DNA of 64,000 nt from Rhodoferax sp. U2-2l (lineage in GTDB: Bacteria > Pseudomonadota > Gammaproteobacteria > Burkholderiales > Burkholderiaceae_C): NCBI RefSeq assembly GCF_020594515.1, contig NZ_JAJCTH010000014.1:85541-149540 (forward strand), in the 5' to 3' direction. The position numbers were made by a program, and so were the translations under genes. Every line of letters starts with the position of its first letter. The first letter of the stretch is position 1. The notes under the pieces are model-generated. The model ran no database searches and was not told where the DNA came from. It worked only from the letters and a program-made list of their open reading frames with translations. Positions 19,947 through 29,527 of the stretch are shown here, in pieces.

Positions 19947-21374
19947 TCAGAAGTTGAGGGTGCGTTTGTCCACCGCCAGTGCCGCCTCTTTGGTGGACTC
20001 GCTCAAAGACGGGTGCGCGTGACAAATGCGGGCAATGTCTTCGGCGCTGGCGCGGAACTCCATCGCCACCACACATTCGGCAATCAGCTCGCTGGCCATC
20101 GGGCCGACGATGTGCACGCCCAGAATTTCGTCCGTTTTGGCGTCAGCCAGCATCTTGACCATGCCGGTGGTGTCACCCAGAGCGCGGGCACGGCCATTGG
20201 CCAGGAACGGGAAAGTACCCGCTTTGTAAGCCACGCCATCGGCCTTGAGCTGCTGCTCAGTACGACCCACCCAGGCAATCTCCGGGCTGGTGTAAATCAC
20301 CCACGGGATGGTGTTGAAGTTGACATGCCCATGCTGACCGGCAATGCGCTCAGCCACGGCCACGCCTTCTTCCTCGGCCTTGTGCGCCAGCATCGGGCCA
20401 CGCACCACATCACCCACCGCCCACACGCCTGGCAAATTGGTCTTGCAGTCACCGTCGACCACAATCGCGCCGCGCTCGTCAAGCTTCAAACCAACGGCTT
20501 CCACGTTCAGGCCGATGGTGTTGGGCACCCGGCCAATCGACACGATGAGTTTGTCCACGTCCAGCGACTGGGCTTCGCCCTTGGCGTTGGTATAGGCAAT
20601 GCTCACACCTTTTTTGCCAGTTTTGATCTCGCCAACGGTCACGCCCAGCTCAATCTTCAGGCCTTGCTTGTCAAACGCTTTTTTGGCTTCCTTGGCAATT
20701 TGCTCGTCTACCGCGCCCAAGAAAGTCGGCAAGCCTTCCAGAATGGTCACTTCGGCGCCCAGACGGCGCCAGACCGACCCCATTTCCAGACCAATCACGC
20801 CTGAGCCAATCAGGCCCAGCTTTTTCGGTGCGGTGTCGATGCGCAGGGCGCCGTCGTTGGACAGGATCAGTTCTTCGTCAAACGGGGTACCCGGCAGCGC
20901 ACGGGCGTTGGACCCCGTGGCGATGATGATTTGCTGACCGACAATGCTTTCTTCAGCTGCGCCAGTGACCTTGATCTCGTAGCCACTTTCAACAGCCTTC
21001 ACGAACGACGCGCGGCCATGGAAGAAGCTGACCTTGTTCTTCTTGAACAGGTACAGGATGCCGTCATTGTTCTGCTTGACCACCGTGTCCTTGCGCGCCA
21101 CCATCTTGGCCACGTCCATGCTCAGGCCCTTGACCGTGATGCCATGGTCAGCAAAGTGATGCGCGGCTTGCTCATAGTGCTCTGACGATTGAAGCAGCGC
21201 CTTGCTCGGGATGCAACCGACATTGGTGCAGGTGCCCCCCGGAGCCGGGCCGCCCTTGGCGTTCTTCCACTCGTCCACACAGGCCACGTTTTTGCCCAGT
21301 TGGGCGGCGCGAATGGCGGCAATGTAGCCACCGGGGCCGCCACCAATCACGATCACATCAAATTGTTTGCTCAT
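19947..21374 (-). CDS. lpdA: Dihydrolipoyl dehydrogenase (E3) of 2-oxoglutarate dehydrogenase
   Basis: A 475-residue flavoprotein disulfide reductase: FAD-binding GGGPGGYIAAIRAAQLG, redox-active disulfide in [16 protein letters not shown]-binding GSGVIGLEMGSVW, and the C-terminal interface HAHPSLSEST with the active-site His-Glu. It reoxidises dihydrolipoamide on E2 with NAD+. It is the third gene of sucA-odhB-lpdA, so this E3 serves the TCA-cycle complex. It has no lipoyl domain, unlike the second E3 in this window (33806-35680). The 272-bp gap to odhB is unusually long and carries a structured element. Confidence 0.96.
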   Translation of the reverse strand: MSKQFDVIVIGGGPGGYIAAIRAAQLGKNVACVDEWKNAKGGPAPGGTCTNVGCIPSKALLQSSEHYEQAAHHFADHGITVKGLSMDVAKMVARKDTVVKQNNDGILYLFKKNKVSFFHGRASFVKAVESGYEIKVTGAAEESIVGQQIIIATGSNARALPGTPFDEELILSNDGALRIDTAPKKLGLIGSGVIGLEMGSVWRRLGAEVTILEGLPTFLGAVDEQIAKEAKKAFDKQGLKIELGVTVGEIKTGKKGVSIAYTNAKGEAQSLDVDKLIVSIGRVPNTIGLNVEAVGLKLDERGAIVVDGDCKTNLPGVWAVGDVVRGPMLAHKAEEEGVAVAERIAGQHGHVNFNTIPWVIYTSPEIAWVGRTEQQLKADGVAYKAGTFPFLANGRARALGDTTGMVKMLADAKTDEILGVHIVGPMASELIAECVVAMEFRASAEDIARICHAHPSLSESTKEAALAVDKRTLNF

Positions 21375-21452
21375 TTTTTACTCTCCAATGTCCATGACGA
21401 AACGCCATGCTGATGAATGAATTCCCCCCCAAACAGCGACTAGCGGCTTGGG

Positions 21453-21534
21453 TTGGGTGTCTGACGTAGCGAAATCAAGGAGGAGGTTTGGGCACAGCCC
21501 AAACCGGGGGACATTCGCGTAGTTAGATACCCAA
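21453..21534. repeat. 82-nt structured hairpin element in the odhB-lpdA gap
   Basis: The gap 21375-21646 has no convincing gene. It holds an imperfect palindrome: the arm 21453-21473 (TTGGGTGTCTGACG...) pairs with 21514-21534 (...TTAGATACCCAA) with about five mismatches, some G-U compatible. Inside it is a perfect hairpin, GGTTTGGGC (21485-21493), loop ACA, GCCCAAACC (21497-21505). It may be a mobile palindromic element or a processing/attenuation structure in the sucA-odhB-lpdA message. A weak A/T-rich stem followed by T residues on the minus strand occurs near 21610-21630. Confidence 0.55.
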
Positions 21535-21646
21535 TGCGCGCTGCGGGCTAAAACAGACTGCTTGGGCATGGTGAATGAATGTTTAACACCTCCGCAGGGA
21601 ATTAAGCAAAAAAGCTGCGCTCTTTTGGGTTTATCCCCCAGGGCTA

Positions 21647-22939
21647 TCAAATATCAAACAGCAGGCGAGCCGGATCTTCCAGCGCCTCTTTCATCGCCAC
21701 CAGGCCCAACACGGCTTCGCGGCCGTCGATGATGCGGTGGTCGTAGCTCATGGCAAAGTAGTTCATCGGGCGCACCACCACCTGGCCGTTCTCCACCATG
21801 GCGCGGTCTTTGGTCGCATGCACACCCAAAATGGCGCTTTGTGGCGGGTTGATGATCGGGGTGGACATCATTGAGCCGAAGGTGCCACCGTTGCTGATCG
21901 AGAACGTGCCGCCGGTCATCTCATCCATGCCCAGCTTGCCATCTTTCGCCTTCTGGCCAAATTCGGCAATTTTTTTCTCGATGGCGGCGAAACTCATCTG
22001 GTCGGCGTTGCGCAGGATCGGCACCACCAGGCCACGCGGTGAACCCACCGCGATACCGATGTCGAAATAGCCGTGGTAGACGATGTCATTGCCATCCACC
22101 GACGCGTTGAGCACCGGGAATTTCTTCAGGGCATGCACGGCGGCCTTGACGAAGAAGCTCATGAAGCCCAGCTTGACACCATGCTCTTTCTCAAAACGGT
22201 CCTGCATGCGTTTGCGCATGTCCATCACCGGGGCCATGTTGATCTCGTTGAACGTGGTTAGGATGGCGTTGGTGCTTTGCGACTGGATCAGGCGCTCCGC
22301 CACACGGGCACGCAGACGGCTCATGGGCACACGTTGTTCCGGGCGACCCGCCAGCTCGGCCGCCAGATTGCTGGCCGGCGTGGCCACTTGGGGCAACAAC
22401 GCGCCAGCTGCCTTGGCAGGCATGGTCGGCGCAGCGGCAACTTTAGCGGCAGCAACAGGTGCAGCACCCGCCACCGCAGCCAGCACGTCGCCCTTGGTCA
22501 CACGGCCATCTTTGCCAGTGCCTGGCACCGACCCGGCTGCCAGTTGGTTGTCTGCCATCAGCTTGGCAGCAGCAGGCATGGCCACACCCGCCATGGAGGC
22601 GCTGGCGGGCACGGTAGCCGTCGCCACAGGCGCCGCAGCGGCAGCCGACACAGCCGCCATCGCCAGCGTCACCGGGGCGACCACAGCGCCCGCCACACCT
22701 TCGGTGTCAATGCGGGCAATCAATTGGTCGGCCGCCACGGTGGTGCCGTTGGGCTCAATGATCTCCACAATCACCCCGGCTGAGGGGGCCGGGACTTCCA
22801 GCACCACCTTGTCGGTTTCGACATCAATCAGGATTTCATCCACGGCGACGGCGTCGCCCACTTTTTTCTTCCACTGCAACAAGGTGGCTTCGGCCACGGA
22901 TTCGGACAGTTGCGGGACTTTGACTTCTACGAGTGCCAT
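21647..22939 (-). CDS. odhB: Dihydrolipoyl succinyltransferase (E2) of 2-oxoglutarate dehydrogenase
   Basis: A 430-residue E2 with one N-terminal lipoyl domain (lysine in [15 protein letters not shown], about residue 43), an Ala/Pro-rich linker, a peripheral subunit-binding domain ([21 protein letters not shown]) and the acyltransferase core ending in [14 protein letters not shown] with the catalytic His/Asp. It transfers succinyl from lipoate to CoA. The start is ATG 22939 ([15 protein letters not shown]); the frame continues 14 codons upstream without homology. It is the middle gene of the operon, 58 nt after sucA. Confidence 0.96.
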   Translation of the reverse strand: MALVEVKVPQLSESVAEATLLQWKKKVGDAVAVDEILIDVETDKVVLEVPAPSAGVIVEIIEPNGTTVAADQLIARIDTEGVAGAVVAPVTLAMAAVSAAAAAPVATATVPASASMAGVAMPAAAKLMADNQLAAGSVPGTGKDGRVTKGDVLAAVAGAAPVAAAKVAAAPTMPAKAAGALLPQVATPASNLAAELAGRPEQRVPMSRLRARVAERLIQSQSTNAILTTFNEINMAPVMDMRKRMQDRFEKEHGVKLGFMSFFVKAAVHALKKFPVLNASVDGNDIVYHGYFDIGIAVGSPRGLVVPILRNADQMSFAAIEKKIAEFGQKAKDGKLGMDEMTGGTFSISNGGTFGSMMSTPIINPPQSAILGVHATKDRAMVENGQVVVRPMNYFAMSYDHRIIDGREAVLGLVAMKEALEDPARLLFDI

Positions 22940-22997
22940 AACAATTCTTTCAAAAATTTCTTGAGGTTTGCGCCAGTGCAATAAAGATCAGGCGCGC

Positions 22998-25868
22998 TTA
23001 TTTGGTCAGAACAAAGCCTTTGAGCTTGCCAAACGCACCTTCCACCAGCGCTTTTTGCTGCTCCTGGTGCAGGTGGGCGTAGCCAACCGCGGGTGACGCC
23101 GAGGCGGCACGTCCGGAGTAGCCGAGCTTTTGACCCTCAAGCATGTTTTCGTGAATGTAGTGCTGCACGTAGAACCAGGCACCCTGGTTTTGCGGCTCGT
23201 CCTGCGCCCAGACCACCTCGGTGGCGTTGGGGTATTTTTTCAGTTCGGTGGCAAATGCCTTGTGCGGGAACGGGTACAACTGCTCGACACGGATCAGGGT
23301 CACGTCGTCCAGACCCTTTTCCTCGCGCTTCTTGGACAGGTCAAAAAAGACCTTGCCCGAACACACGACCACGCGTTTGACCTTGTCGGCCTTGAGCGCC
23401 TTGTGGTCAGGAATGATGGTCTGGAAGCTGCCCTTGGTGAACTCGGACAGCGGGGACGCGGCATCCTTGTTACGCAACAGCGACTTGGGCGTGAAGATGA
23501 TCAGCGGTTTGCGCAGGTTGCGGATCATCTGGCGACGCAGCACGTGGAAGATCTGGCTGGCCGTGGTGGGCTGCACCAGTTGCATGTTGGTGTCGGCGGC
23601 GAGTTGCATGAAACGCTCAACGCGGGCGGAAGAGTGCTCCGGGCCTTGGCCCTCGTAGCCGTGCGGCAGCATCAGCGTGATGCCGTTGACACGGCCCCAC
23701 TTGACTTCACCGGAGGCGATGAACTGGTCGATCACCACCTGGGCACCGTTGGCGAAGTCGCCAAACTGGGCTTCCCAGATCACCAGGGTGTTGGGGTCGT
23801 TGGAGGCGTAGCCGTACTCGAAACCCAGCACCGCCTCTTCGGACAGGATGGAGTCGATGACGGTGAACGGTGCCTGGTTCTCGGCCACGTTTTGCAAGGG
23901 AACATAGGTGCCGGTGTCCCATTTCTCGCGACTCTGGTCGTGAATGACCGCGTGGCGATGGGTGAAGGTGCCGCGACCACAGTCTTCGCCAGACAGGCGC
24001 ACCGGGTAACCGCTGGCCACCAGTGAGGCGAACGCCATGTGTTCACCCATGCCCCAGTCCACCGGTACCTCGCCCCGGCCCATGGCCGCGCGGTCGTCAT
24101 ACACCTTCTTGACCAGCGGATGCGGGTTCACGCTGGCGGGAATCACGGTGATCTTGTCGGCCAGACGCTTCCACTCAGCCAGCGGAATGGCGGTGTCGCA
24201 AGCATCGGTCCACTTCTTGTTCAGGTAGGGTGACCAGTCGACGGCGTACTTGCTCTTGAAATTGGTCAGAACCGGGTCCACCGTGTGGCGGCCAATGTCC
24301 ATGGCAGCGCGGTAGGCCTTGAACATCTGGTCACCCAGGTCAGCGCCCAGGCCTTGGGCAGCCAGCTTGTCGGCATACAGCTTGCGCGTGCCGGGGTGCT
24401 GGGCAATTTTCTTGTACATCAGCGGCTGGGTGAGCGCCGGGGTGTCCTGCTCGTTGTGGCCGAGTTTGCGGAAACAGATGATGTCCAGCACCACGTCCTT
24501 GCGGAACTCCATGCGGTAGTCCAGCGCCCATTGCATGGCCATCACCACCGCCTCGGGGTCGTCACCGTTGACGTGCATCACCGGGGCTTCGACGCCTTTG
24601 ACGATGTCAGTGCAATACAACGTGGAGCGGTAATCGCGCGGGTCGGAGGTGGTGAAACCGATCTGGTTGTTGATGATCAGGTGCACGGTGCCCGCGGTGG
24701 TGTAACCACGGGTTTGCGCCAATGCCAGGGTTTCCTGGTTGACTCCCTGACCGGCAAACGCGGCATCACCGTGCACCAGCACTGGCAGCACCTGGCGGCC
24801 GGTCGGGTCTGCGCGGCGGTCCATGCGGGCGCGCACCGAGCCTTCCACCACCGGGTTGACGATCTCCAGGTGAGACGGGTTAAACGCCAGGCTCAAATGC
24901 ACCGGGCCGCCGGGGGTGGTGACGTCCGAGCTGAAGCCCTGGTGGTATTTCACGTCGCCAGCAGGCAAGTCTTCAGGGGCGGTGTGGTCAAACTCGGCAA
25001 ACAGACCGCCAGGCATCTTGCCCAAGGTGTTCACCAACACGTTCAGACGGCCCCGGTGGGCCATGCCGATGACAATTTCTTGCACGCCACGGGCACCGGC
25101 CTGCTGGATCAGCTCGTCCATGGCCGCAATGAAACTCTCGCCACCTTCGAGCGAGAAACGCTTCTGGCCCACGTATTTGGTGTGTAGAAAACGCTCCAGG
25201 CCTTCGGCAGCGGTCAGGCGATCCAGGATGTGTTTTTTCTTCTCGGCATCGAAGTTGGGTTTGCTGCGCACACTCTCCAGCCTTTGCTGCCACCAGCGCT
25301 TTTGCGTCTGGTCGGTGAGGTACATGTATTCGGCACCGATGGTGCCGCAATACGTCTCACGCAAAGCATTAAGAAGGTCACGCAAGGTCATGACTTCTTT
25401 ACCAAAAAAGGTATTGCTGGTGTTAAAGACGGTTTCATGATCCGCATCACTGAAGCCGTAAAAAGCCGGGTCCAACTCAGGGATGTGCTCACGCTCGGTA
25501 CGCTTGAGCGGGTCCAGGTCAGCCCAGCGGGCGCCCACGTTGCGGTAAGCGGCGATCAGCTGCTGGACGGCAACGCGCTTGCGGCCCAGGTCAGAATCGG
25601 CACCGGTTTGCACCACCACTTTGCTGCTGCCCTGTTTGGCCAGTTCGGCGAAAGCGTTGATGACCGGCTGATGCGGCACATCGCGGGTGTTGCTGCCATC
25701 CAAAGCAGGCACATGCTGCAAGGCGTCGAAGTAATCCCGCCAGGTATCGGGCACGCTGCCGGGGTTGGCCAGGTAGTTTTCGTACATCTCCTCGACGTAC
25801 GGGGCATTGCCGCCGAAAAGGTAGGTGTTGGCCTGATAGGCCTGGTAAACCGAGTTTGTCTCACTCAT
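22998..25868 (-). CDS. sucA: 2-oxoglutarate dehydrogenase E1 component
   Basis: A 956-residue thiamine-diphosphate enzyme. It begins with the E2-binding segment (YLFGGNAPYVEEMYENYLANP) and contains GMAHRGRLNVLVN, the ThDP region HGDAAFAGQGVNQETL and NNQIGFTTSD, and the transketolase-like pyrimidine domain. It decarboxylates 2-oxoglutarate and succinylates lipoyl-E2 in the TCA cycle. It is the first gene of sucA-odhB-lpdA; its promoter should lie in the 184-bp region between it and the prpE stop. Confidence 0.97.
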   Translation of the reverse strand: MSETNSVYQAYQANTYLFGGNAPYVEEMYENYLANPGSVPDTWRDYFDALQHVPALDGSNTRDVPHQPVINAFAELAKQGSSKVVVQTGADSDLGRKRVAVQQLIAAYRNVGARWADLDPLKRTEREHIPELDPAFYGFSDADHETVFNTSNTFFGKEVMTLRDLLNALRETYCGTIGAEYMYLTDQTQKRWWQQRLESVRSKPNFDAEKKKHILDRLTAAEGLERFLHTKYVGQKRFSLEGGESFIAAMDELIQQAGARGVQEIVIGMAHRGRLNVLVNTLGKMPGGLFAEFDHTAPEDLPAGDVKYHQGFSSDVTTPGGPVHLSLAFNPSHLEIVNPVVEGSVRARMDRRADPTGRQVLPVLVHGDAAFAGQGVNQETLALAQTRGYTTAGTVHLIINNQIGFTTSDPRDYRSTLYCTDIVKGVEAPVMHVNGDDPEAVVMAMQWALDYRMEFRKDVVLDIICFRKLGHNEQDTPALTQPLMYKKIAQHPGTRKLYADKLAAQGLGADLGDQMFKAYRAAMDIGRHTVDPVLTNFKSKYAVDWSPYLNKKWTDACDTAIPLAEWKRLADKITVIPASVNPHPLVKKVYDDRAAMGRGEVPVDWGMGEHMAFASLVASGYPVRLSGEDCGRGTFTHRHAVIHDQSREKWDTGTYVPLQNVAENQAPFTVIDSILSEEAVLGFEYGYASNDPNTLVIWEAQFGDFANGAQVVIDQFIASGEVKWGRVNGITLMLPHGYEGQGPEHSSARVERFMQLAADTNMQLVQPTTASQIFHVLRRQMIRNLRKPLIIFTPKSLLRNKDAASPLSEFTKGSFQTIIPDHKALKADKVKRVVVCSGKVFFDLSKKREEKGLDDVTLIRVEQLYPFPHKAFATELKKYPNATEVVWAQDEPQNQGAWFYVQHYIHENMLEGQKLGYSGRAASASPAVGYAHLHQEQQKALVEGAFGKLKGFVLTK

Positions 25869-26013
25869 ATGTTTCGCTGACTTTCACTCCCCTTCAGGGA
25901 GCTATAGCTGGTTAAAGCTGGGTTAGTTAACCTTCCGCGTCACGGCTTGACCGTTTGGCGGATGCGACAGTGGCGTGGGAAGGGCCGTTTTCGAAGCACA
26001 ATTGTGCCACCGC

Positions 26014-26034
26014 TACGGTGGCACCAAACTTACA
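26014..26034. terminator. Perfect 9-bp hairpin between prpE and sucA
   Basis: GTGCCACCG, loop CTA, CGGTGGCAC: a perfect inverted repeat located 19 nt past the prpE stop on the minus strand. It overlaps a second perfect palindrome, GCACAATTGTGC (26007-26018). There is no U-run, so it is either a weak or factor-assisted terminator for prpE, or an operator ahead of sucA. Confidence 0.4.
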
Positions 26035-26052
26035 GAGAAAAGTTTTGTTTGA

Positions 26053-27948
26053 TCAGGCCGTCACCATGTCCTTGATCTGCTGCAAGGCCGCCGGATCGTC
26101 CATGGTGGTCAAGTCGCCTGGGTCGCGCCCTTCGCACACCGCGGCAATGGCGCGGCGCAGGCACTTGCCGCTGCGTGTTTTGGGCAGCACGGTAACAAAC
26201 CGCACGCGGGCCGGACGGGCCACCGCGCCCAGATCGCGGTCCACCAGCTTGAAGATTTCGGCTTCCAGTGCGTTGGCACTGGCGTCATCGGTGACCAGCG
26301 CGGCGTTTTTCACCACGGCAAACGCCATGGCGACCTGGCCCTTGAGCTGGTCGGCCACACCCACCACCGCCACTTCGGCAATGTTCGGGTGCGCGGCGAT
26401 GCTTTCTTCAATCTCACGGGTGCCCAGGCGGTGGCCGGCCACGTTGATCACGTCGTCAGTGCGGCCCAGGATGAAGTAGTAACCGTCGGCGTCCCGAATG
26501 CCCCAGTCAAAGGTGCTGTAAACCAGCTTGCCCGGCACACTTTTCCAGTAGGTGTTGACAAAGCGCTCGTCATCGCGCCACACGGTTTGCATGCAGCCCG
26601 GCGGCAGCGGCCCTTCCACCGCAACCACACCCTTCTGGTTCGGGCCGGTGAGTTCTGCGCCGGTCTGGTCGTCGAGCAGCTTCACGTCGTAGCCATACAC
26701 CGCCTTGCCGGGCGAGCCAAACTTGGTGACCGCTTTTTCCACGCCATTGCACAAGGAGAGGATCGGCCAGCCGGTTTCGGTCTGCCAGTAGTTGTCGATG
26801 ATGGGCTTGCCCAAGCCGTCGCTGATCCACTGTGCCGTGGGTTCGTCCAGCGGCTCGCCAGCCAGAAACAGCGCCCGCAAACTCGACAGATCGTATTTGG
26901 TGAGCAAGGTCGGGTCTTGTTTCTTGAGCACACGCACGGCTGTGGGCGCGCTGAACATCACCGTGACCTTGTATTTCTCGACTAGGCTCCACCAAATGCC
27001 GCCATCCGGACGGGTCGGCAGGCCTTCGTACATGATGGTGGCCATGCCGGAGATCAGCGGGCCGTAAATGATGTAGCTGTGGCCCACCACCCAGCCGATG
27101 TCACTGGTGGAGAAATAGGTTTCACCAGGGTTGCCCGCATAAATGTGTTTCATGCTGGCAGCCAACGCCACGCAGTAGCCGCCGGTATCGCGCTGCACGC
27201 CTTTGGGTTTGCCGGTGGTGCCGCTGGTGTACAGCGTGTAACTCGGGTGCGTCGCGTCAACCCACTCGCACTCAACGACGGTGTTGAGGTTTTTCTCGCG
27301 CAGCGGCGCCCACAGGTGGTCGCGCCCAGCCACCAAGTCCATGGCAGCCATGCCACGGTCCACCAGCAAGACCGCCTCCGGTTTGTATTTGGACAGGCGC
27401 AGCGCCTCGTCCAGAAGTGGCTTGTAGGGGACCGGTTTGCTGCCACGCGAACCGGCATCGGCGCTGACCACCACTTTGGGTTCCGCATCTTCAATGCGCG
27501 ACGCCAAGGAGCCCGAAGCAAAACCACCGAACACCACCGAGTGGATGGCACCAATGCGGGTACAGGCCAGCATGGCAAACGCGGCCTCGGGAATCATCGG
27601 CATGTAGATCAAAACCCGGTCACCCTTTTGCACACCCAGCTCTTTCAACACTGCAGCCATTCGTTGAACTTCAGCGTGCAACTCTTTGAAAGAATAGACT
27701 TTTTCCTGATTCGTCTCGGTCGAGACAAAGATCAATGCCGCTTGGTCAGGACGGGTTGCCAGATGCCGGTCCACCGCGTTGTGACACAGGTTGGTGATGC
27801 CACCCACAAACCACTTGGCAAACGGCGGATTGCTGTAGTCACAAATCTGTTGCGGGGGTACTTTCCAGTCCACCAGCTGCGCTTGCTCGCTCCAAAAACC
27901 GTCGCGGTCAGTCAAGGAGCGCTGGTGAAATTCGGCATAGGTGGTCAT
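26053..27948 (-). CDS. prpE: Propionyl-CoA synthetase (PrpE-type acyl-CoA ligase)
   Basis: A 631-residue AMP-forming acyl-CoA ligase. The N-terminus (MTTYAEFHQRSLTDRDGFW) and length are PrpE-like. Core motifs are YTSGTTGKPKGVQRD (P-loop), DNYWQTETGWP, and the C-terminal lysine motif KTRSGKCLRR. It activates propionate, and usually acetate less well, to the CoA thioester in two steps through an acyl-AMP. No methylcitrate-cycle genes are adjacent. An acetyl-CoA synthetase is the alternative call; PrpE is favoured by N-terminal sequence and length. Confidence 0.88.
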   Translation of the reverse strand: MTTYAEFHQRSLTDRDGFWSEQAQLVDWKVPPQQICDYSNPPFAKWFVGGITNLCHNAVDRHLATRPDQAALIFVSTETNQEKVYSFKELHAEVQRMAAVLKELGVQKGDRVLIYMPMIPEAAFAMLACTRIGAIHSVVFGGFASGSLASRIEDAEPKVVVSADAGSRGSKPVPYKPLLDEALRLSKYKPEAVLLVDRGMAAMDLVAGRDHLWAPLREKNLNTVVECEWVDATHPSYTLYTSGTTGKPKGVQRDTGGYCVALAASMKHIYAGNPGETYFSTSDIGWVVGHSYIIYGPLISGMATIMYEGLPTRPDGGIWWSLVEKYKVTVMFSAPTAVRVLKKQDPTLLTKYDLSSLRALFLAGEPLDEPTAQWISDGLGKPIIDNYWQTETGWPILSLCNGVEKAVTKFGSPGKAVYGYDVKLLDDQTGAELTGPNQKGVVAVEGPLPPGCMQTVWRDDERFVNTYWKSVPGKLVYSTFDWGIRDADGYYFILGRTDDVINVAGHRLGTREIEESIAAHPNIAEVAVVGVADQLKGQVAMAFAVVKNAALVTDDASANALEAEIFKLVDRDLGAVARPARVRFVTVLPKTRSGKCLRRAIAAVCEGRDPGDLTTMDDPAALQQIKDMVTA

Positions 27949-28106
27949 TGTGAAAGTCTCCGGTGGTTATGGCTGTACTGAATTCATAATTATGTTCTGT
28001 GAACTTGCAGTACCCTGACTGACTGCCCCACCGCCGCCTCTGAAACTGACAAACACTTGTTTTAAATCAATAGCTTGACGCCACCGATGGCGCCCGCCCT
28101 CACGGC

Positions 28107-28709
28107 CTATTTGATCAGGGCGTGAACGACTTTGAACTGCGGGTGTTCAGCCGAACGCAGCCACTCAAAAACCACCATTTCAGTGGTCACCAGCTCGGCT
28201 CCGGCGCCAGCCAGCCTGTCAAAGGCAGCATCCCGGTTGCGCTCGGTGCGCGAACTGCAGGCGTCTGTCACCACCCATACGTCAAATTCGTCTTCCAGCA
28301 AATGCAGCGCCGTCTGTAGCAGGCACACATGCGCCTCACACCCTGCAACCACAATGGTGCTGCGCTCAGTGGGGGTGTTGGACGGCTTCTGCAAGTGTTT
28401 GGGCAGGCTGCGGGCGTTACCTGCAGGCGGTTTTACCGGCGGGCGCAGCCACTCCCCCAACCCCTCTTCAACACCGCTGAACTGCATCTTGGCCAGGGTG
28501 CGCTGGCACAACGCCCGGAGTTCGGGTGCGTTTTCACCCAGCTTCGACGGGTTTTGTTCGGTGCCGATCACCGGCACCTTCAGGCATTGCGCGGCCTGCG
28601 CCAGTTTGATCGCGTTGGCAAGCACCAGCGGTGCTTCAAAAATGGCAGGCATCAGGCGCGCCTGGTAATCAACCAAAACGAGTTGTGAGAGTTCGGCATC
28701 TAGCAACAT
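28107..28709 (-). CDS. Isochorismatase-family cysteine hydrolase
   Basis: A 200-residue single-domain protein of the isochorismatase-like superfamily. The catalytic triad positions are visible: Asp in LVLVDYQARL (about residue 14), a Lys in LAKMQFSG, and the nucleophilic Cys in VAGCEAHVCLLQTALHL. Substrate is not predictable; YcaC/ISOC1-like members hydrolyse amides or ureido compounds. A roughly 15-residue segment between the Lys motif and the Cys strand (PPVKPPAGNARSLPK) looks like an insertion relative to short family members. It is separated by 158 bp from prpE. Confidence 0.82.
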   Translation of the reverse strand: MLLDAELSQLVLVDYQARLMPAIFEAPLVLANAIKLAQAAQCLKVPVIGTEQNPSKLGENAPELRALCQRTLAKMQFSGVEEGLGEWLRPPVKPPAGNARSLPKHLQKPSNTPTERSTIVVAGCEAHVCLLQTALHLLEDEFDVWVVTDACSSRTERNRDAAFDRLAGAGAELVTTEMVVFEWLRSAEHPQFKVVHALIK

Positions 28710-28902
28710 AGGCGTCTTTCAAGAATCTGGGAACAGCTGTCTATTAAACCGCAGGACACATCCGCCCAACCACTCACGAGCGGATGGCGGCCCCGCTGAA
28801 TGCCCTCGGCAAACGCCCAAGCAATCAAATATTTTTAACTAAATTCAATTAAATCATTAAGTTACGTTATCTTTCTAAACTTTACATTAACTAAAAATAA
28901 CA

Positions 28903-28932
28903 TTGCCACAAATGCAATTTTGCTGGTATGCT
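28903..28932 (+). promoter_or_regulatory. Candidate sigma-70 promoter of the NlpC/P60 gene
   Basis: TTGCCA (28903-28908), an 18-nt spacer, then TATGCT (28927-28932), preceded by an AT-rich stretch (28825-28905) that could be an UP element. Transcription would start about 28938-28941, at or next to the ATG at 28940, so the message may be leaderless or nearly so. Confidence 0.5.
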
Positions 28933-28939
28933 AGCGCCC

Positions 28940-29527
28940 ATGCGTTTTTTACCCCTCGTCTTCAGCCTGATCCTCGCCAGCGTCGCCCACGCTGCACCCT
29001 CTGAGGCCCCCGAAGAAGCGAGTCGGTCGCTGGTCAACATCCCCGGGTTACAACAAGTCCAAGTCGTTGGACAGACGGTCGGAAGCAAGGCGACCGAGTT
29101 GGTCACCAATGCCTTGGGGTTTCTGGGTGTGCCCTACCGGCGCGGTGGTACCTCGGCCGACACCGGTTTTGACTGCAGTGGTCTGGTTAAAACGGTGTAT
29201 GAGGACACCTTGGGTATGGTTCTGCCGAGAGTGGCGTCACAACAAGCCGCCAGTACCGAAAAAATCGACCGCCAGGAATTGAAGCCCGGTGATTTGGTAT
29301 TTTTCAACACCATGCGCCGCGCCTTCAGCCACGTCGGCATCTACATTGGCGATGGCAAGTTTGTTCACGCGCCCCGCGCTGGTGCTGAAGTGCGAGTTGA
29401 AAGCATGAGTGTGGCCTATTGGAAAAAACGCTTCAACGGTGCACGTCGGGTGTTGGCAGGTGAAGACGCTGAGTTGGCGTCCGACACGGCCGTGGCCGCC
29501 AGAATCAACACAACATCCATTCGCTAA
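28940..29527 (+). CDS. Secreted NlpC/P60 peptidoglycan hydrolase
   Basis: A 195-residue protein with a Sec signal peptide (MRFLPLVFSLILASVAHA) and an NlpC/P60 domain with the catalytic Cys in TGFDCSGLVKTVY, His in FSHVGIYIGDGKFVHAP and a third polar His. It would cleave peptide bonds in the murein stem peptide. The first ATG (28928) sits inside the probable -10 box, so the ATG at 28940 is used. No ribosome-binding site is visible upstream, in line with a leaderless message. A 7-bp stem (AAGGCGC...GCGCCTT) follows the stop but lacks a U-run. Confidence 0.9.
   Translation: MRFLPLVFSLILASVAHAAPSEAPEEASRSLVNIPGLQQVQVVGQTVGSKATELVTNALGFLGVPYRRGGTSADTGFDCSGLVKTVYEDTLGMVLPRVASQQAASTEKIDRQELKPGDLVFFNTMRRAFSHVGIYIGDGKFVHAPRAGAEVRVESMSVAYWKKRFNGARRVLAGEDAELASDTAVAARINTTSIR

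Noticed and set aside
21378..21650. 90-codon frame on the minus strand in the odhB-lpdA gap
   Set aside because: It runs through the palindromic element, has no ribosome-binding site and no recognisable domain.
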